Of a DNA stretch of 47,430 nucleotides, positions 1 through 9,276 are shown piece by piece. Both the position numbers and the translations under genes were made by a program. Where the stretch lies: positions 1 to 47,430 of IMG/VR virus record IMGVR_UViG_3300035698_011774; one strand, given 5' to 3'. Positions within the stretch are counted from its first letter, which is position 1, and the number at the start of each line of letters is the position of its first letter. The stretch is from a virus. The notes beneath the pieces were generated by a model. The model saw only the letters and a program-made list of their open reading frames with translations, did no database searches and was not told the origin of the DNA.

Positions 1-8
1 ATATTGCA

Positions 9-290
9 ATGACAATTAGCAAAGTTGCTTCATCAACAAGTGTATATTATGTTCATACTACCATCCAGACTCCAAGGCAAGATGTTGGACATACGATAAA
101 ACCAGCAGGATACATAAAGGTCTTTGATGGAGGTTTCTATTATCATTCAACAACGAGAGATTGGAATACATATATGTTCAATACTTATTTGAATTATTCT
201 ATAGGAACTACATCTATCATAGGAAAAAATGGCACAATACAAATTAACAAACAATATTTCATCAACGGTCAGGAGTCTGTATTTCTGTAA
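9..290 (+). CDS. Hypothetical protein, probably the 3' end of a gene starting outside the window
   Basis: The frame is open to the left window edge, so the ATG at 9 may be internal and the real start may lie upstream. The 93 visible residues are rich in Tyr, Thr and Ser with short alternating hydrophobic stretches, as in beta-rich phage tail or fibre proteins. There is no recognised motif. Its TAA stop overlaps the ATG of the next gene (TAATG), so the two are probably translationally coupled. The tail/virion role is inferred only from composition and from the LamG adhesin two genes downstream. Confidence 0.5.
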   Translation: MTISKVASSTSVYYVHTTIQTPRQDVGHTIKPAGYIKVFDGGFYYHSTTRDWNTYMFNTYLNYSIGTTSIIGKNGTIQINKQYFINGQESVFL

Positions 291-1174
291 TGGCTAATTT
301 AAGTGAAACTTGGCTAACATGCCATAATAATATAGCAAAAGCTATCGCCCTTATGTATCCCCAACAGGCGGAATCACAGGCTGCGTATGCATATATTGTT
401 GCCAGTCATGATGTGGCGACAGAAGTGGATTTGTTGTATCCGATGCTAATTGCTGCTGATCCGTATACAGATGAAGCCATAGTTGGATTGTTCAAACCGA
501 TGGTGGAATATTTAGTAGAACTGGCCAGAAATGGGTTTGTTGCAGAATATAACTCAGTGTATGCAAAAATAACAGGTCAACTCGTAGAGGAACTAACATT
601 AAATGAATTTTTGGAATTAAAAGGATACAAAATCAGTCAAGCCATACTTGACATTTTACTTTACGCGGAAAACTATTCCGTAGAGTACCCTCAACAAAAT
701 AACAATAATATATCTAATCTAACCGGTGTGTCTCAAGATGCGAAACAAGCACAGACCAAATTATTACCCGGTTTATATGTTAATTCACAAAATATCTACA
801 CAGAAGGATATTGGGAATTTAACACATCAGTATCTAGCACCGGATGTTCTGGCAATTATTATGATTTCATATTAGAAGCAGCTACTGATGTTGCGTTTAC
901 TGATGTACTACAAACATTAGACACAAGAACATCAGTGATAGGTTGGAGTTATGAAACGGCTGAAGATACTGAAGGCAATATATACTATGATTTTTTCCCG
1001 GAAGGAGGATTATACAAAGAATACATAGGAAGAAGAGTCCGCTTCTCAAGTATGCCGAATATGATAGACACAACTAATATGGGCAGAGGAGACGTTTACT
1101 TTACAAGGATAACTAGAATAGCTGATGATGCTGTTTGCGATGCAGTAATAGCAGAGGATGTCGTGTATACATGA
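290..1174 (+). CDS. Hypothetical virion-type protein (294 aa)
   Basis: The ATG overlaps the upstream stop and the TGA at 1172-1174 overlaps the ATG of the next gene at 1171, so it sits inside a tightly coupled operon. I do not recognise the family. The N-terminal half (about residues 1-130) looks alpha-helical. The C-terminal half (about 150-294) is rich in Tyr, Thr and Gly and looks beta-rich, a layout seen in baseplate or tail-collar proteins. There is no signal peptide, membrane segment or catalytic motif. A structural role next to the adhesin is an inference. Confidence 0.6.
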   Translation: MANLSETWLTCHNNIAKAIALMYPQQAESQAAYAYIVASHDVATEVDLLYPMLIAADPYTDEAIVGLFKPMVEYLVELARNGFVAEYNSVYAKITGQLVEELTLNEFLELKGYKISQAILDILLYAENYSVEYPQQNNNNISNLTGVSQDAKQAQTKLLPGLYVNSQNIYTEGYWEFNTSVSSTGCSGNYYDFILEAATDVAFTDVLQTLDTRTSVIGWSYETAEDTEGNIYYDFFPEGGLYKEYIGRRVRFSSMPNMIDTTNMGRGDVYFTRITRIADDAVCDAVIAEDVVYT

Positions 1175-3216
1175 TAGCCCCATCCACGTATAAATCAATT
1201 GCTGATACTTTTTCATACAATTATGATGGTAATATCCTTATGTCTAGATTTTTGCAACTAGCGTATAATGAAATCAACACTTATGTAACAGACAATGAAT
1301 TTGATGATGCCACAAAGAACAAAATGGTAGGACACTCCTTACGTGATTCTATTTATACAATTTTGGACAGAGAGATAGATAGCAGAAGACTTGATATGGC
1401 GACAGATCAAGTCGAAGCCGTGAAGGCACTTCAATACCATGTAACTTTTCATTATGGAAGTGTTAATGGATTTTTGTCGGATAATGGTCTTACAGTTATG
1501 TGTAGTTTTGCTGTCCTGTCTGAAAAGGCAGGATATATCATTGACCCGGAGTATATCGATCCTCCATGTGATTTGAGTTCATCAAGTTCGTCGGAATCTT
1601 TGTCATCGTCATCGAGTGTATCCACGGAATCTACTTCAAGTTCATCATCGAGTAGTTCTTCAAGTTCATCAACGAGTTCTTCTTCGAGTTCATCGACCAG
1701 TAGTTCTAGTAGTAGTTCAAGTTCAAGTAGTTCAAGTTCAAATACTCCAAGTTCGTCAAGTTCAAGCAGTAACACCCCAAGTTCAACAAGCTCGTCGAGT
1801 TCAAGTTCAAGTAGTTCAAGCTCTAATACCCCAAGTTCTACAAGTAGTAGTTCGTCAAGCTCGTCAAGTTCGAATACCCCAAGCTCAACCAGTAGTAGTT
1901 CGAGTAGTTCGAATACCCCAAGCTCGACCAGTAGTAGTTCAAGCAGTTCGAATACTCCAAGCTCGACCAGTAGTAGTTCAAGTAGTCCTACCTCATTAAC
2001 CTCAAGTTCGAGTAGTTCATTATCAAGTGTTTCTTCACCTAGCAGTCCAAGTAGTAGTTCGCCAAGTAGTACAAGTAGTTCTTCGTCAAGCAGTCCAAGT
2101 TCTAACACTCCAAGTTCTAGTTCTAGCTCCAATACACCAAGTTCTACTTCGTCAAGTAGTAGTTCGCCAACATCAGAAAGTAGTGAAAGTTCTAATACTC
2201 CAAGTTCTTCAAGCAGTTCAAGTAGTAATACGCCCAGTTCTTCCAGTTCCAGTAGTTCAAGTGATAACGATCAAAGTTCTATTAGCTCAAGCAGTTCGAG
2301 TTCTTCTGATTTGTCTAGTAGCTCAAGCAGTTCTTCAAGTTCTCCAAGCTCAAATACTCCGAGTTCAGAAAGCAGCAATACACCGAGTTCATCAAGTAGT
2401 TCGTCGAGTTCTGAAAGTTCTAATACACCGAGTTCCTCTAGTAGTTCTTCTGCGGTCTTGCCAATGGCAATGACAATAAACCCCGTAGTTCAAACAAAAA
2501 AACCAGAACTTTGGACTCCTGGAATTCGTTATGACCATCCAATTTCTCAAGGATTAGTGGCATACTGGCCATTCTGGGAAGGCGGCGGAAGTAGACTTTC
2601 CGATGTAGGTGGTCAAGGGCGTCACGCTGCTATCGTAAGTTCTGCTCCTATTGGTAACTGGACAATGGGTCCAAATGGTTCTATATACAAGTTTGACGGA
2701 ACTGCCGATTACGCTCAGGTTCCTGACAGTTTTGCATGGCTACCTCATGAGAAAATAACCATCTTTGCTCGTTACAGAAATGACGATCAACAGCAGTCCG
2801 CAATAATTGATTGGAACGATGGGGATTTAAACAATCGTATCGCGTTGTATGCACCGTGGTCTACTGGATTTTACTTCTGGTATTTCGGAAATACAGTAGA
2901 CGGTGGGATCAGTGGAATATGGCCAGGAATTGAAGGTGAGTGGGGAAGCATTGCTGTTACAGCAAGTCCTGCCGGTCAAGAAGTCTATTGGAATGGGCAA
3001 TTAATCAATAGTGATGCTACCGGTGATACGATAACTGCCGCTGTCCAGCCATTAGTTATTGCGAGTGCCAGGACGGGTGCAAGAAGAATGGAAGGTGCGA
3101 TTGATTGTCTTGCTATGTGGAATAGGGTATTGACTGCTTCAGAAATTCTAGAACTTTACTATGATCCATATGGGTTGATAACGCCTAAGAAATGGGTTCA
3201 GTTACAAAAGGAATGA
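1171..3216 (+). CDS. Ser-rich stalk / LamG-like domain adhesin (tail-fibre candidate)
   Basis: I place the start at the ATG at 1171, which overlaps the previous stop (ATGA), rather than the in-frame ATG at 1135. The layout has three parts. An N-terminal globular region (about 130 aa) is followed by about 290 residues of almost pure Ser broken by NTPSS, ESSNTPSS and similar units. Then comes a C-terminal LamG/concanavalin-like jelly-roll of about 240 aa, with the typical RYDHPISQGLVAYWPF entry strand, a DGTADYAQVPDSF strand and a late IDCLAMWNRVLTASEI motif. LamG domains bind carbohydrate or protein surfaces, so a receptor-binding virion protein on a flexible stalk is likely. The position just before terL fits the end of a tail module. 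Host attachment is inferred. Confidence 0.75.
   Translation: MIAPSTYKSIADTFSYNYDGNILMSRFLQLAYNEINTYVTDNEFDDATKNKMVGHSLRDSIYTILDREIDSRRLDMATDQVEAVKALQYHVTFHYGSVNGFLSDNGLTVMCSFAVLSEKAGYIIDPEYIDPPCDLSSSSSSESLSSSSSVSTESTSSSSSSSSSSSSTSSSSSSSTSSSSSSSSSSSSSSNTPSSSSSSSNTPSSTSSSSSSSSSSSSNTPSSTSSSSSSSSSSNTPSSTSSSSSSSNTPSSTSSSSSSSNTPSSTSSSSSSPTSLTSSSSSSLSSVSSPSSPSSSSPSSTSSSSSSSPSSNTPSSSSSSNTPSSTSSSSSSPTSESSESSNTPSSSSSSSSNTPSSSSSSSSSDNDQSSISSSSSSSSDLSSSSSSSSSSPSSNTPSSESSNTPSSSSSSSSSESSNTPSSSSSSSAVLPMAMTINPVVQTKKPELWTPGIRYDHPISQGLVAYWPFWEGGGSRLSDVGGQGRHAAIVSSAPIGNWTMGPNGSIYKFDGTADYAQVPDSFAWLPHEKITIFARYRNDDQQQSAIIDWNDGDLNNRIALYAPWSTGFYFWYFGNTVDGGISGIWPGIEGEWGSIAVTASPAGQEVYWNGQLINSDATGDTITAAVQPLVIASARTGARRMEGAIDCLAMWNRVLTASEILELYYDPYGLITPKKWVQLQKE
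1576..2450 (+). repeat. Degenerate Ser-codon tandem repeat (stalk)
   Basis: About 870 nt made almost entirely of TCA, TCG, TCT, AGT and AGC codons, interrupted by units encoding NTPSS. Codon choice varies from copy to copy while Ser is kept, which indicates selection on the peptide rather than simple DNA slippage. It forms the flexible linker between the N-terminal domain and the LamG tip of the surrounding gene. Long open frames on the other strand and in shifted frames here are by-products of the low complexity. Confidence 0.85.
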
Positions 3217-3218
3217 AA

Positions 3219-6200
3219 ATGCCGAGAAAAGAATATAAAAAATTAAGTACGATACTTGAAGATGTACAATCTTCTTTAAACGCGTCACATTCAGGATTTG
3301 CTATACCTGACATTGTGACATTCTGTGAAAGTACCCAATACCTTGGACTCAAAATTTTTAATCAATACGAAGAAATCATGACAGATTTGTATCCTATGCA
3401 AAAAATAATCCTAAAGATTTTTTATAGGGGATCTCATGGTAATGAAAATCTTACACTAACTGATGAAGAAATTCAATTTTGCAAAGATATTAATCTAGAT
3501 GATGGGCATCATGGGGATGCTTTAGAAAAATATTTCACTACTTCTAAATTCAGAGACTTAATACTTGTCTGGGGACGACGTTCTGGTAAAACATTTTTAT
3601 TCTCCGTTATAGCGGCATACGAAGCGATGAAGCTAATTGAGAGTCCTGGTGGAGATCCATATGCGATATATGGTAAAGGTGCTGGTGCTCCCATATCAAT
3701 CTTAACGGTAGCGAGTTCATCCGATCAGGCAGGTTTAGCTTTTTCGGAGATTAAAGAAAAAATTATTAACAGTGAATATTTTTCTGACAAATATATGCCA
3801 GAAGGTATTGGTGCTGATTCAATTTGCTTATTAACACCAAAAGATAAGCAAGATAATATAGAGAGACAGAGCAGAAAAATTGCGAGAAAAAAAGGTTCTA
3901 TCATCATAGAAGTTGGTCATAGTAATTCTAGTATATTACGTGGTAAATCTATTCATACATTGCTATTTGATGAAATGGCATCTTATAATGTTACTTCCGG
4001 TCCATCCTCTGATGTCAGGCTATATCAAGCATTAGAACCAGCCGTAAACACATATTTCAGAAAAGTCAAAATATTTGATGATGACGGAAATCCAATTATA
4101 GACAATTATGGTAATCAAAAAACAAAGAAAGAATTTGATGGTAAAATCATTTGTATTTCATCTCCTATGGGTAAAGAGGGAGTTCTGTTTGATTTATATA
4201 CTAAATCTCCACAAAAACATAATAGAGTATCGTGTAGAATACCAACATGGAATGTAGACCCGAACCTTTCCGAACAGGACCTGAGAGATGTTAGCAATCT
4301 GCCTGATGAAGAATTTCGTCAAGAATATGGAGCAGAGTTTGCAGGGACAGCAGGTACAACTTTCTTCCCAAGAGAATCAGTGGAAGCACTATTCGATGCA
4401 GGTCGTGGAATGAGCTTTTTAGAATATGGGGAACCGGGAGTTGCGTATTTTGCCCATCTTGACCCAGCAAGCACAAGCCACAACTACGCTTTAGCTGTTT
4501 GTCATAAACAGGTTTTTTTGAACAGGGAAACGAGGACTGCTGATTTTCGCGTTGTTGTTGACCATATCAAATATTGGAGTCCCACAGCAGGAAAACCTAT
4601 CTTAGTTGAAGAGGTTGATAAATATATGATTTATTTGAAGAGTCGATTTTTCTTGGCATCTGTAACATTTGACCAATGGAATAGTGCAGGCAGTATACAT
4701 AAATTGCGGCAGGAAGGTATAGCGGCTAAATGTACTAAATTTGATAACAAATATATCATGGCAATATATGACGAACTATACAGTTTAGTTGTTAGCGGGA
4801 AAATTGTCATTCCATATCACAAACTATTAATGGACGAAATGTTGAATCTTCAAAGAAGACCAACTCCTCGTGGTTACAAAAAAGAACCTAGTAAAACTGG
4901 AACGGTAAAAACGGATGATTTATGTGTAGAACCATCGACAATGGTATTTACTATTGATGGGCCAAAAGAAATTCACCATCTACATATAAATGATATGATT
5001 TTGACACATACAGGAGAATATCGTGGTATCAAAGGAATCAGTCGTCATCGTCCTACTCATAAAATGATGAACATACAACCTTATTATGGGTTTCAATTAA
5101 CAGCTACAGAGAATCATCCAATAGAAGTTATGGATAAAGACGAAACTCGTCTTTGGAAACAAATAAAATACATAACAAAGAAGGATAAAATAATTAAATC
5201 ATTTGATATCGAACAGAAAAAATTCAAAATAGATATATCCGATTATGTCAAACAAAACAACAAAATCAATTTTGTTAATCCGTGGTTAAAGCCTAACAAG
5301 GTAAAGAGTAAAAACCCCGATGGCAAATGGCACAATAGGTTTATTAAATCTGATTACAATTTTGGTTATTTGTGCGGTCTATTCGTTGCCGAAGGGTCAA
5401 TCGGCGATCATTCTATTAGTTTTGCCGGGAATATAGAAGAAGAACATATCTATGAAAAAACTAAAAAAATATCACATAATATTTTTGGAGTATGCCCCAC
5501 ACAACGGTATCAGTTTAGTCCAGATAATAAGGGAATACAATATGATATAAACAGCCAAATAATTAAACGTTTATTTTTATTCTTGTTCCAACGTAAAAAA
5601 GCGATAGGAAAGTTTATACCGCACATGTTTATGATTGCACCGCATAATTTCCAGATTGGTTTACTACATGGGATGTTCGATGGTGATGGTTCTAGTAATG
5701 ATCAACAAATGACATTTACAACTTCATCAAAAAAACTGGCCCATCAAATACAGCAAATATTATTGAGATTTAGAATAATATCCGGTGTGAGTATTTCCCG
5801 TCGCAAAGGAAAAATTGTAAAAATTTGTGACAAGATCAGCAGGCATAATGCGGATTTATATAACATACGGGTAATAGATGCTAAATCTTTTAATAGATTA
5901 AGCGATATGCTGAGGCTTGGTAAGGAGAAACAGCAATCTAAATATCATAAGCCTAAATATATGTTTATAGATGATCATTCAGTAGCGTGTCAAGTATACA
6001 AAATAAACAATGATGCAAAATGCGACGAAGTAATTAATCTTTCTATTAATACAGATAAGTCCTATGTTTCAGAAAGTGTTAATTCTCATAATTGTGACGC
6101 GATTGCAGGGGCATCCTTTATGGCTATACAGTCTCAATTCAACAGATTGCCCAAAGGTAGCTTGGTTGATACCGGAACAGGGACTTCTTCCGGTGCAAGA

Positions 6201-6299
6201 ATGTGGAATTCTATGTCTGGGCCAATGGGGTATGGAACTGGGACGCAGGTTTCAAAACGTTTAGAAAGAATTAATTCGTGGCCAAATAGCAAAAGGTGA
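3219..6299 (+). CDS. terL: Terminase large subunit (TerL), intein-containing
   Basis: Packaging motor ATPase/nuclease. From the most upstream in-frame ATG (3192), the Walker A motif GRRSGKT lies near residues 128-134 and the Walker B motif TLLFDEM near residue 260. The RNase H-like nuclease begins at the HLDPAST motif. A catalytic KTDDL-CDAIAGA motif is interrupted by an intein at 4923-6092; without it the protein is about 640 aa, usual for TerL. In-frame starts exist at 3192, 3213 (ATGA overlap with the adhesin stop) and 3219. I prefer 3219 because AAAAGGA at 3206-3212 is then correctly spaced. No small terminase is recognisable nearby. Splicing must occur to rebuild the nuclease centre. Confidence 0.92.
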   Translation: MPRKEYKKLSTILEDVQSSLNASHSGFAIPDIVTFCESTQYLGLKIFNQYEEIMTDLYPMQKIILKIFYRGSHGNENLTLTDEEIQFCKDINLDDGHHGDALEKYFTTSKFRDLILVWGRRSGKTFLFSVIAAYEAMKLIESPGGDPYAIYGKGAGAPISILTVASSSDQAGLAFSEIKEKIINSEYFSDKYMPEGIGADSICLLTPKDKQDNIERQSRKIARKKGSIIIEVGHSNSSILRGKSIHTLLFDEMASYNVTSGPSSDVRLYQALEPAVNTYFRKVKIFDDDGNPIIDNYGNQKTKKEFDGKIICISSPMGKEGVLFDLYTKSPQKHNRVSCRIPTWNVDPNLSEQDLRDVSNLPDEEFRQEYGAEFAGTAGTTFFPRESVEALFDAGRGMSFLEYGEPGVAYFAHLDPASTSHNYALAVCHKQVFLNRETRTADFRVVVDHIKYWSPTAGKPILVEEVDKYMIYLKSRFFLASVTFDQWNSAGSIHKLRQEGIAAKCTKFDNKYIMAIYDELYSLVVSGKIVIPYHKLLMDEMLNLQRRPTPRGYKKEPSKTGTVKTDDLCVEPSTMVFTIDGPKEIHHLHINDMILTHTGEYRGIKGISRHRPTHKMMNIQPYYGFQLTATENHPIEVMDKDETRLWKQIKYITKKDKIIKSFDIEQKKFKIDISDYVKQNNKINFVNPWLKPNKVKSKNPDGKWHNRFIKSDYNFGYLCGLFVAEGSIGDHSISFAGNIEEEHIYEKTKKISHNIFGVCPTQRYQFSPDNKGIQYDINSQIIKRLFLFLFQRKKAIGKFIPHMFMIAPHNFQIGLLHGMFDGDGSSNDQQMTFTTSSKKLAHQIQQILLRFRIISGVSISRRKGKIVKICDKISRHNADLYNIRVIDAKSFNRLSDMLRLGKEKQQSKYHKPKYMFIDDHSVACQVYKINNDAKCDEVINLSINTDKSYVSESVNSHNCDAIAGASFMAIQSQFNRLPKGSLVDTGTGTSSGARMWNSMSGPMGYGTGTQVSKRLERINSWPNSKR
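4923..6092 (+). mobile_element. TerL intein with LAGLIDADG (DOD) homing endonuclease
   Basis: 390-residue in-frame insertion between exteins ending KTDDL and resuming CDAIAGA. It begins with Cys (block A, CVEPSTMVFT) and ends with HN before Cys (SVNSHN|C), the standard class 1 splice junctions. A block B-like TENHP motif is present near the N-terminus. The two endonuclease motifs are CGLFVAEGS and LHGMFDGDGS, both with the acidic catalytic residue. The insertion point is the most conserved nuclease motif of TerL, a typical intein niche. All splicing residues look intact, so it is probably active. Confidence 0.93.
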
Positions 6300-6353
6300 T
6301 TGTGAATAAAAATAGAATAAATAATAGAGTACTCAAGTATTTGGAGAAAATAA

Positions 6354-6980
6354 ATGGCTAAATTTAACCTAAAGAAACAATCTGAAAGCGTTACACCTTA
6401 TTCTAAAAGACTGGTGAAACAAGTGGATGACTATGATATCAGAGCAGAAAAAGCAAAGAATTACACAAAATTATTGGAACCAACCCGGAAAAATCCGGAA
6501 GGTGACAAGAATTACGAGAAGTTGCTTAATGATGAAAATAAAGTCAAAACCAGAGTAGAGTCAAGTGAGAAAATCACTGATGGTCAATTAGAAGCGGATT
6601 CAAAACAAAGACATGATGATGGAGTTCCCCTTATGGATATGGCTAAGAAGGTCACAACGGATAAAGATCCAAAAGCAGAATCCAAAAAGTCATTCTGGGA
6701 TGCATATGTAGGAGATGATATTCCAGCAGATCAAAAGACCAAGGTTGTTGGAAATACTCAAATAAGCCAATTGCTGTCCAATTATGACACAAGAGAGGAT
6801 TTTGAGAAAAGCAATCCATCTATTAAAAAAAGTGCATCTGCTAATAAATTATTAGTTGCTGATGCTCTTTTGTATCATACGTACAGAGTTGCTGCTGCTG
6901 AAGGCAGAGAGTTGAGTGAGGCAGAAACAAAGATAGTAGAACAAGTTAATAAAGAAAAAATGGATATTTTAGAGTTTTAA
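6354..6980 (+). CDS. Hypothetical protein (208 aa), highly charged
   Basis: GGAGAAA lies about 7 nt before the ATG, a good ribosome binding site. The protein is Lys/Asp/Glu-rich and predicted helical. It begins MAKFNLKKQ; the FNLKK peptide recurs in several other proteins of this module. There is no known domain, signal peptide or membrane segment. Its place immediately after terL in a same-strand run suggests a virion or head-assembly role, but nothing in the sequence proves this. Confidence 0.6.
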   Translation: MAKFNLKKQSESVTPYSKRLVKQVDDYDIRAEKAKNYTKLLEPTRKNPEGDKNYEKLLNDENKVKTRVESSEKITDGQLEADSKQRHDDGVPLMDMAKKVTTDKDPKAESKKSFWDAYVGDDIPADQKTKVVGNTQISQLLSNYDTREDFEKSNPSIKKSASANKLLVADALLYHTYRVAAAEGRELSEAETKIVEQVNKEKMDILEF

Positions 6981-6986
6981 TAAAAA

Positions 6987-7508
6987 ATGAGACTGATTAT
7001 TACAAGTAATTTCTCGCATCGTGAAGTATTTGCTTTACGAGGTAACATAGAACGGATGAACAATCCTATACAAGACCCGTATGCACATGAGAACCCAGGA
7101 GAAATAGGCACCGGTGGGGTGTCCTACAGAACCAGGGTTGGCGATGAGAGCGGGATGTCTGGTTCTGCGTCCATGGGCGGGACTAGGGCCAGGAAAGGGT
7201 TCCCACGCGGCACTAGTTCAAGAGAAGACGAATATGACATACAACGAGAAAGGGATATTCCGGCATCAGATCATATGTTTATTGACAACGAGGATTCCAC
7301 TGGAAGTCAAAAATTAAGAAAAGGTAATCTGACAGGAATAGATAGCACAAAAAGACAAGATTTTACCGATGAAAGAGAAAGACCTGTCCCTGATGAAGAA
7401 ATTTGGCCGGATGTATCAAGAATTCAGAACATGAATGAAGGAATTGGCCGAATAAATAACAGGTACAGGAACACTAGAGAGAGAATTAAAGGAGTTTACA
7501 ACAAATGA
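6987..7508 (+). CDS. Hypothetical protein (173 aa), low complexity, Gly/Arg/Asp-rich
   Basis: It starts 7 nt after the upstream stop, with only a weak ribosome binding site. An internal ATG at 7056 (MNNPIQDPYAHENPG) is an alternative start. The middle is Gly/Ser/Arg-rich and the rest is charged, so it is probably largely disordered. The stop overlaps the next ATG (7505). No family recognised. Confidence 0.5.
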   Translation: MRLIITSNFSHREVFALRGNIERMNNPIQDPYAHENPGEIGTGGVSYRTRVGDESGMSGSASMGGTRARKGFPRGTSSREDEYDIQRERDIPASDHMFIDNEDSTGSQKLRKGNLTGIDSTKRQDFTDERERPVPDEEIWPDVSRIQNMNEGIGRINNRYRNTRERIKGVYNK

Positions 7509-8305
7509 GTACTCACAAATTAAGAGTTAATCCGTTACGAGTCAGAGGCGAAATTGTTATCCCAAGTATCAATTACCCGATAAAGGGTGGTTCGGTAATT
7601 ACTTTAGAAGAAGATGATTTTTTGAAGAGTGATATTCAGGGATCTATCAAAAGTGGTTTTCTAATTGAAGAACCACTAAATGTGGATATTATCCTTCCTG
7701 ATGAGGCTTTTGAAGAAGATGATGAAGATATGATAGATATCCCTCTTGAAGTAGTACAGACAACACCCCCAAAGAAAAAGGGTAAAGTTGTTTTCAGAAA
7801 TAAAAATGCCAAGGGGCAGGATATTAATGAAGTAGTAAAGAACATCAATGCAGAAGAAGAAAAGATGGCCAGTAACACAGAAATTGATCCACGAGATTTC
7901 GATAATACTGATACTACTCCACTTGTTTGGGATGGTGGCAACCAACAGGCGTTGACAGCTAAAGAAGGCAGGAAGAAAGTTCTGAATGATTTGTCAACAT
8001 TTGAGATGGATGCTCAGTCCGGTGATATTGATTTTGATGCACAAACTGAGGTTCCCAAAAAAATGGTTAAAAAGGCTTCCAAGAAAAAAAAGAAAGTTAA
8101 AAAAGCCAAAGTCCAAAAGACTCTTCCTGTTCCCGATCTTGGTGATATAGACTTGGTTTTTGACGATGAAAGTGAAGATATTGGGTTTGTCGATCAAGAA
8201 CAGAGTGCGGCCAAAATTGCTGCACATCCGGTTTTGAGTAAAAAGAAGAAAACCAGAAAGTTCAAGAAAGCTAAAAGGGCTAAAATGAATGAGGAAATTG
8301 AGTGA
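7505..8305 (+). CDS. Hypothetical protein (266 aa) with small N-terminal domain and Lys/Asp-rich tail
   Basis: The ATG overlaps the preceding TGA. Residues 1-60 (about LRVNPLRVRGEIVIPSI onward) look like a compact beta domain. The remainder alternates acidic stretches with Lys-rich clusters (KKMVKKASKKKKK, KKKKTRKFKKAKRAK), the pattern of a disordered nucleic-acid- or capsid-contacting tail. No enzyme motif is seen. It is coupled to the next small gene through a GTGA overlap. Confidence 0.55.
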   Translation: MSTHKLRVNPLRVRGEIVIPSINYPIKGGSVITLEEDDFLKSDIQGSIKSGFLIEEPLNVDIILPDEAFEEDDEDMIDIPLEVVQTTPPKKKGKVVFRNKNAKGQDINEVVKNINAEEEKMASNTEIDPRDFDNTDTTPLVWDGGNQQALTAKEGRKKVLNDLSTFEMDAQSGDIDFDAQTEVPKKMVKKASKKKKKVKKAKVQKTLPVPDLGDIDLVFDDESEDIGFVDQEQSAAKIAAHPVLSKKKKTRKFKKAKRAKMNEEIE

Positions 8306-8457
8306 GATTAATAGTATCTAAAAAGAGAGATAAGGGGAAAAGGACAAAAAAAGAAAAAGAATTTGTCGTGTATTGGAGCGTCTTAGAGCCTCCTCCTTAC
8401 CCTGATTTGATGATTGCTGAAGATGAAGAGAACATTACAAAAATTGCTAAAGAATAG
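8302..8457 (+). CDS. Small hypothetical protein (51 aa), GTG start
   Basis: A GTG at 8302 overlaps the TGA of the preceding gene (GTGA), with GAGGAA about 6 nt upstream. The 51-residue product has a basic N-terminal half (SKKRDKGKRTKKEKE) and a short hydrophobic/acidic C-terminal half ending ITKIAKE. It fills an otherwise empty 155-nt gap and ends 3 nt before the next ATG, which supports it as a real gene. Function unknown. Confidence 0.5.
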   Translation: MRLIVSKKRDKGKRTKKEKEFVVYWSVLEPPPYPDLMIAEDEENITKIAKE

Positions 8458-8460
8458 AAT

Positions 8461-9270
8461 ATGCTTGATACTTGGAAAACGCTTACTAAAGAACTTGCCA
8501 TTTATGGCATTAAACTCCTTAATGCCAGGGAATGTTCCGTCTATGATAAAAGACAATATATAAACACTACTATCGATAAAGTCCTTGGAAGTGTCAAAAA
8601 AAGACTAGTTAATAATGGAAAACTATTTGAAGACGAGTTGAAAGACATGTTATGTCTTGTTCAGCAGGAGCAGCCGTTTGGTACTAAAGATCCTGTTGAC
8701 GAATTGTCTTTGAAATTTTTCATTCATTCTTTAAAAGACTTGTATGATTTAATTTTGTTAGTATGTGGTCATTTTGTGTTAGACGACCAGGAGATGCAAA
8801 ATATTTTGCCGCAAAAAATAAAAGAAGCGTTAGAAAAAGATTACACACAATTCCCAAAGGCATCTATTTTAGATATACCTGATAGTAAAATCATTTTAGA
8901 TTGGACTTTTAGGAAGATGTCTCTGTTGGCCTATATCAAAACATTACTTCGTTTTGCTAAAATGGGTCCAACCAAATTATCTAAATTAGAGATTAAAACA
9001 GCAAGAGGTATTTCAGGTCCTTGGGCTAATCTTGATTTGCCAATGCTTGAAAGAAAATACCCTTGGCATGATATCGTAGAAGAATTAATGGGAAGAGATA
9101 GAGATAAGAAGAGACAGAGAAGATATAAAAAAGGATTTGATTATTATAACGATCCTTATGGGCGTGCAGGAGAAGGACACTATTGGAGAGAGATGAGGAA
9201 TGAACCTTATTCTTGGAGTGACCGTGCAAACGAGAGCCCATATCCATCAAGAAATTTATTAATGGGGTGA
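8461..9270 (+). CDS. Hypothetical protein (269 aa)
   Basis: Predicted mostly helical over residues 1-190. The C-terminal tail (about 200-269) is basic/aromatic and rich in Arg, Tyr and Asp. Cys residues are scattered and not arranged as a zinc site. No recognised domain. The ribosome binding site is weak and the gene sits between two same-strand virion-type genes, so coupling is likely. Confidence 0.55.
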   Translation: MLDTWKTLTKELAIYGIKLLNARECSVYDKRQYINTTIDKVLGSVKKRLVNNGKLFEDELKDMLCLVQQEQPFGTKDPVDELSLKFFIHSLKDLYDLILLVCGHFVLDDQEMQNILPQKIKEALEKDYTQFPKASILDIPDSKIILDWTFRKMSLLAYIKTLLRFAKMGPTKLSKLEIKTARGISGPWANLDLPMLERKYPWHDIVEELMGRDRDKKRQRRYKKGFDYYNDPYGRAGEGHYWREMRNEPYSWSDRANESPYPSRNLLMG

Positions 9271-9276
9271 TAAAAA

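Noticed and set aside
1576-2450. CRISPR-like or other regularly spaced DNA repeat
   Set aside because: Units are irregular, in frame and codon-variable; it is a protein low-complexity stalk.
1452-2473. Long open frames on the minus strand and in other plus frames over the Ser-rich region
   Set aside because: They mirror Ser-codon repeats (Leu/Glu- or Val/Gln-only proteins) and lack a ribosome site; the Ser frame has flanking globular domains.
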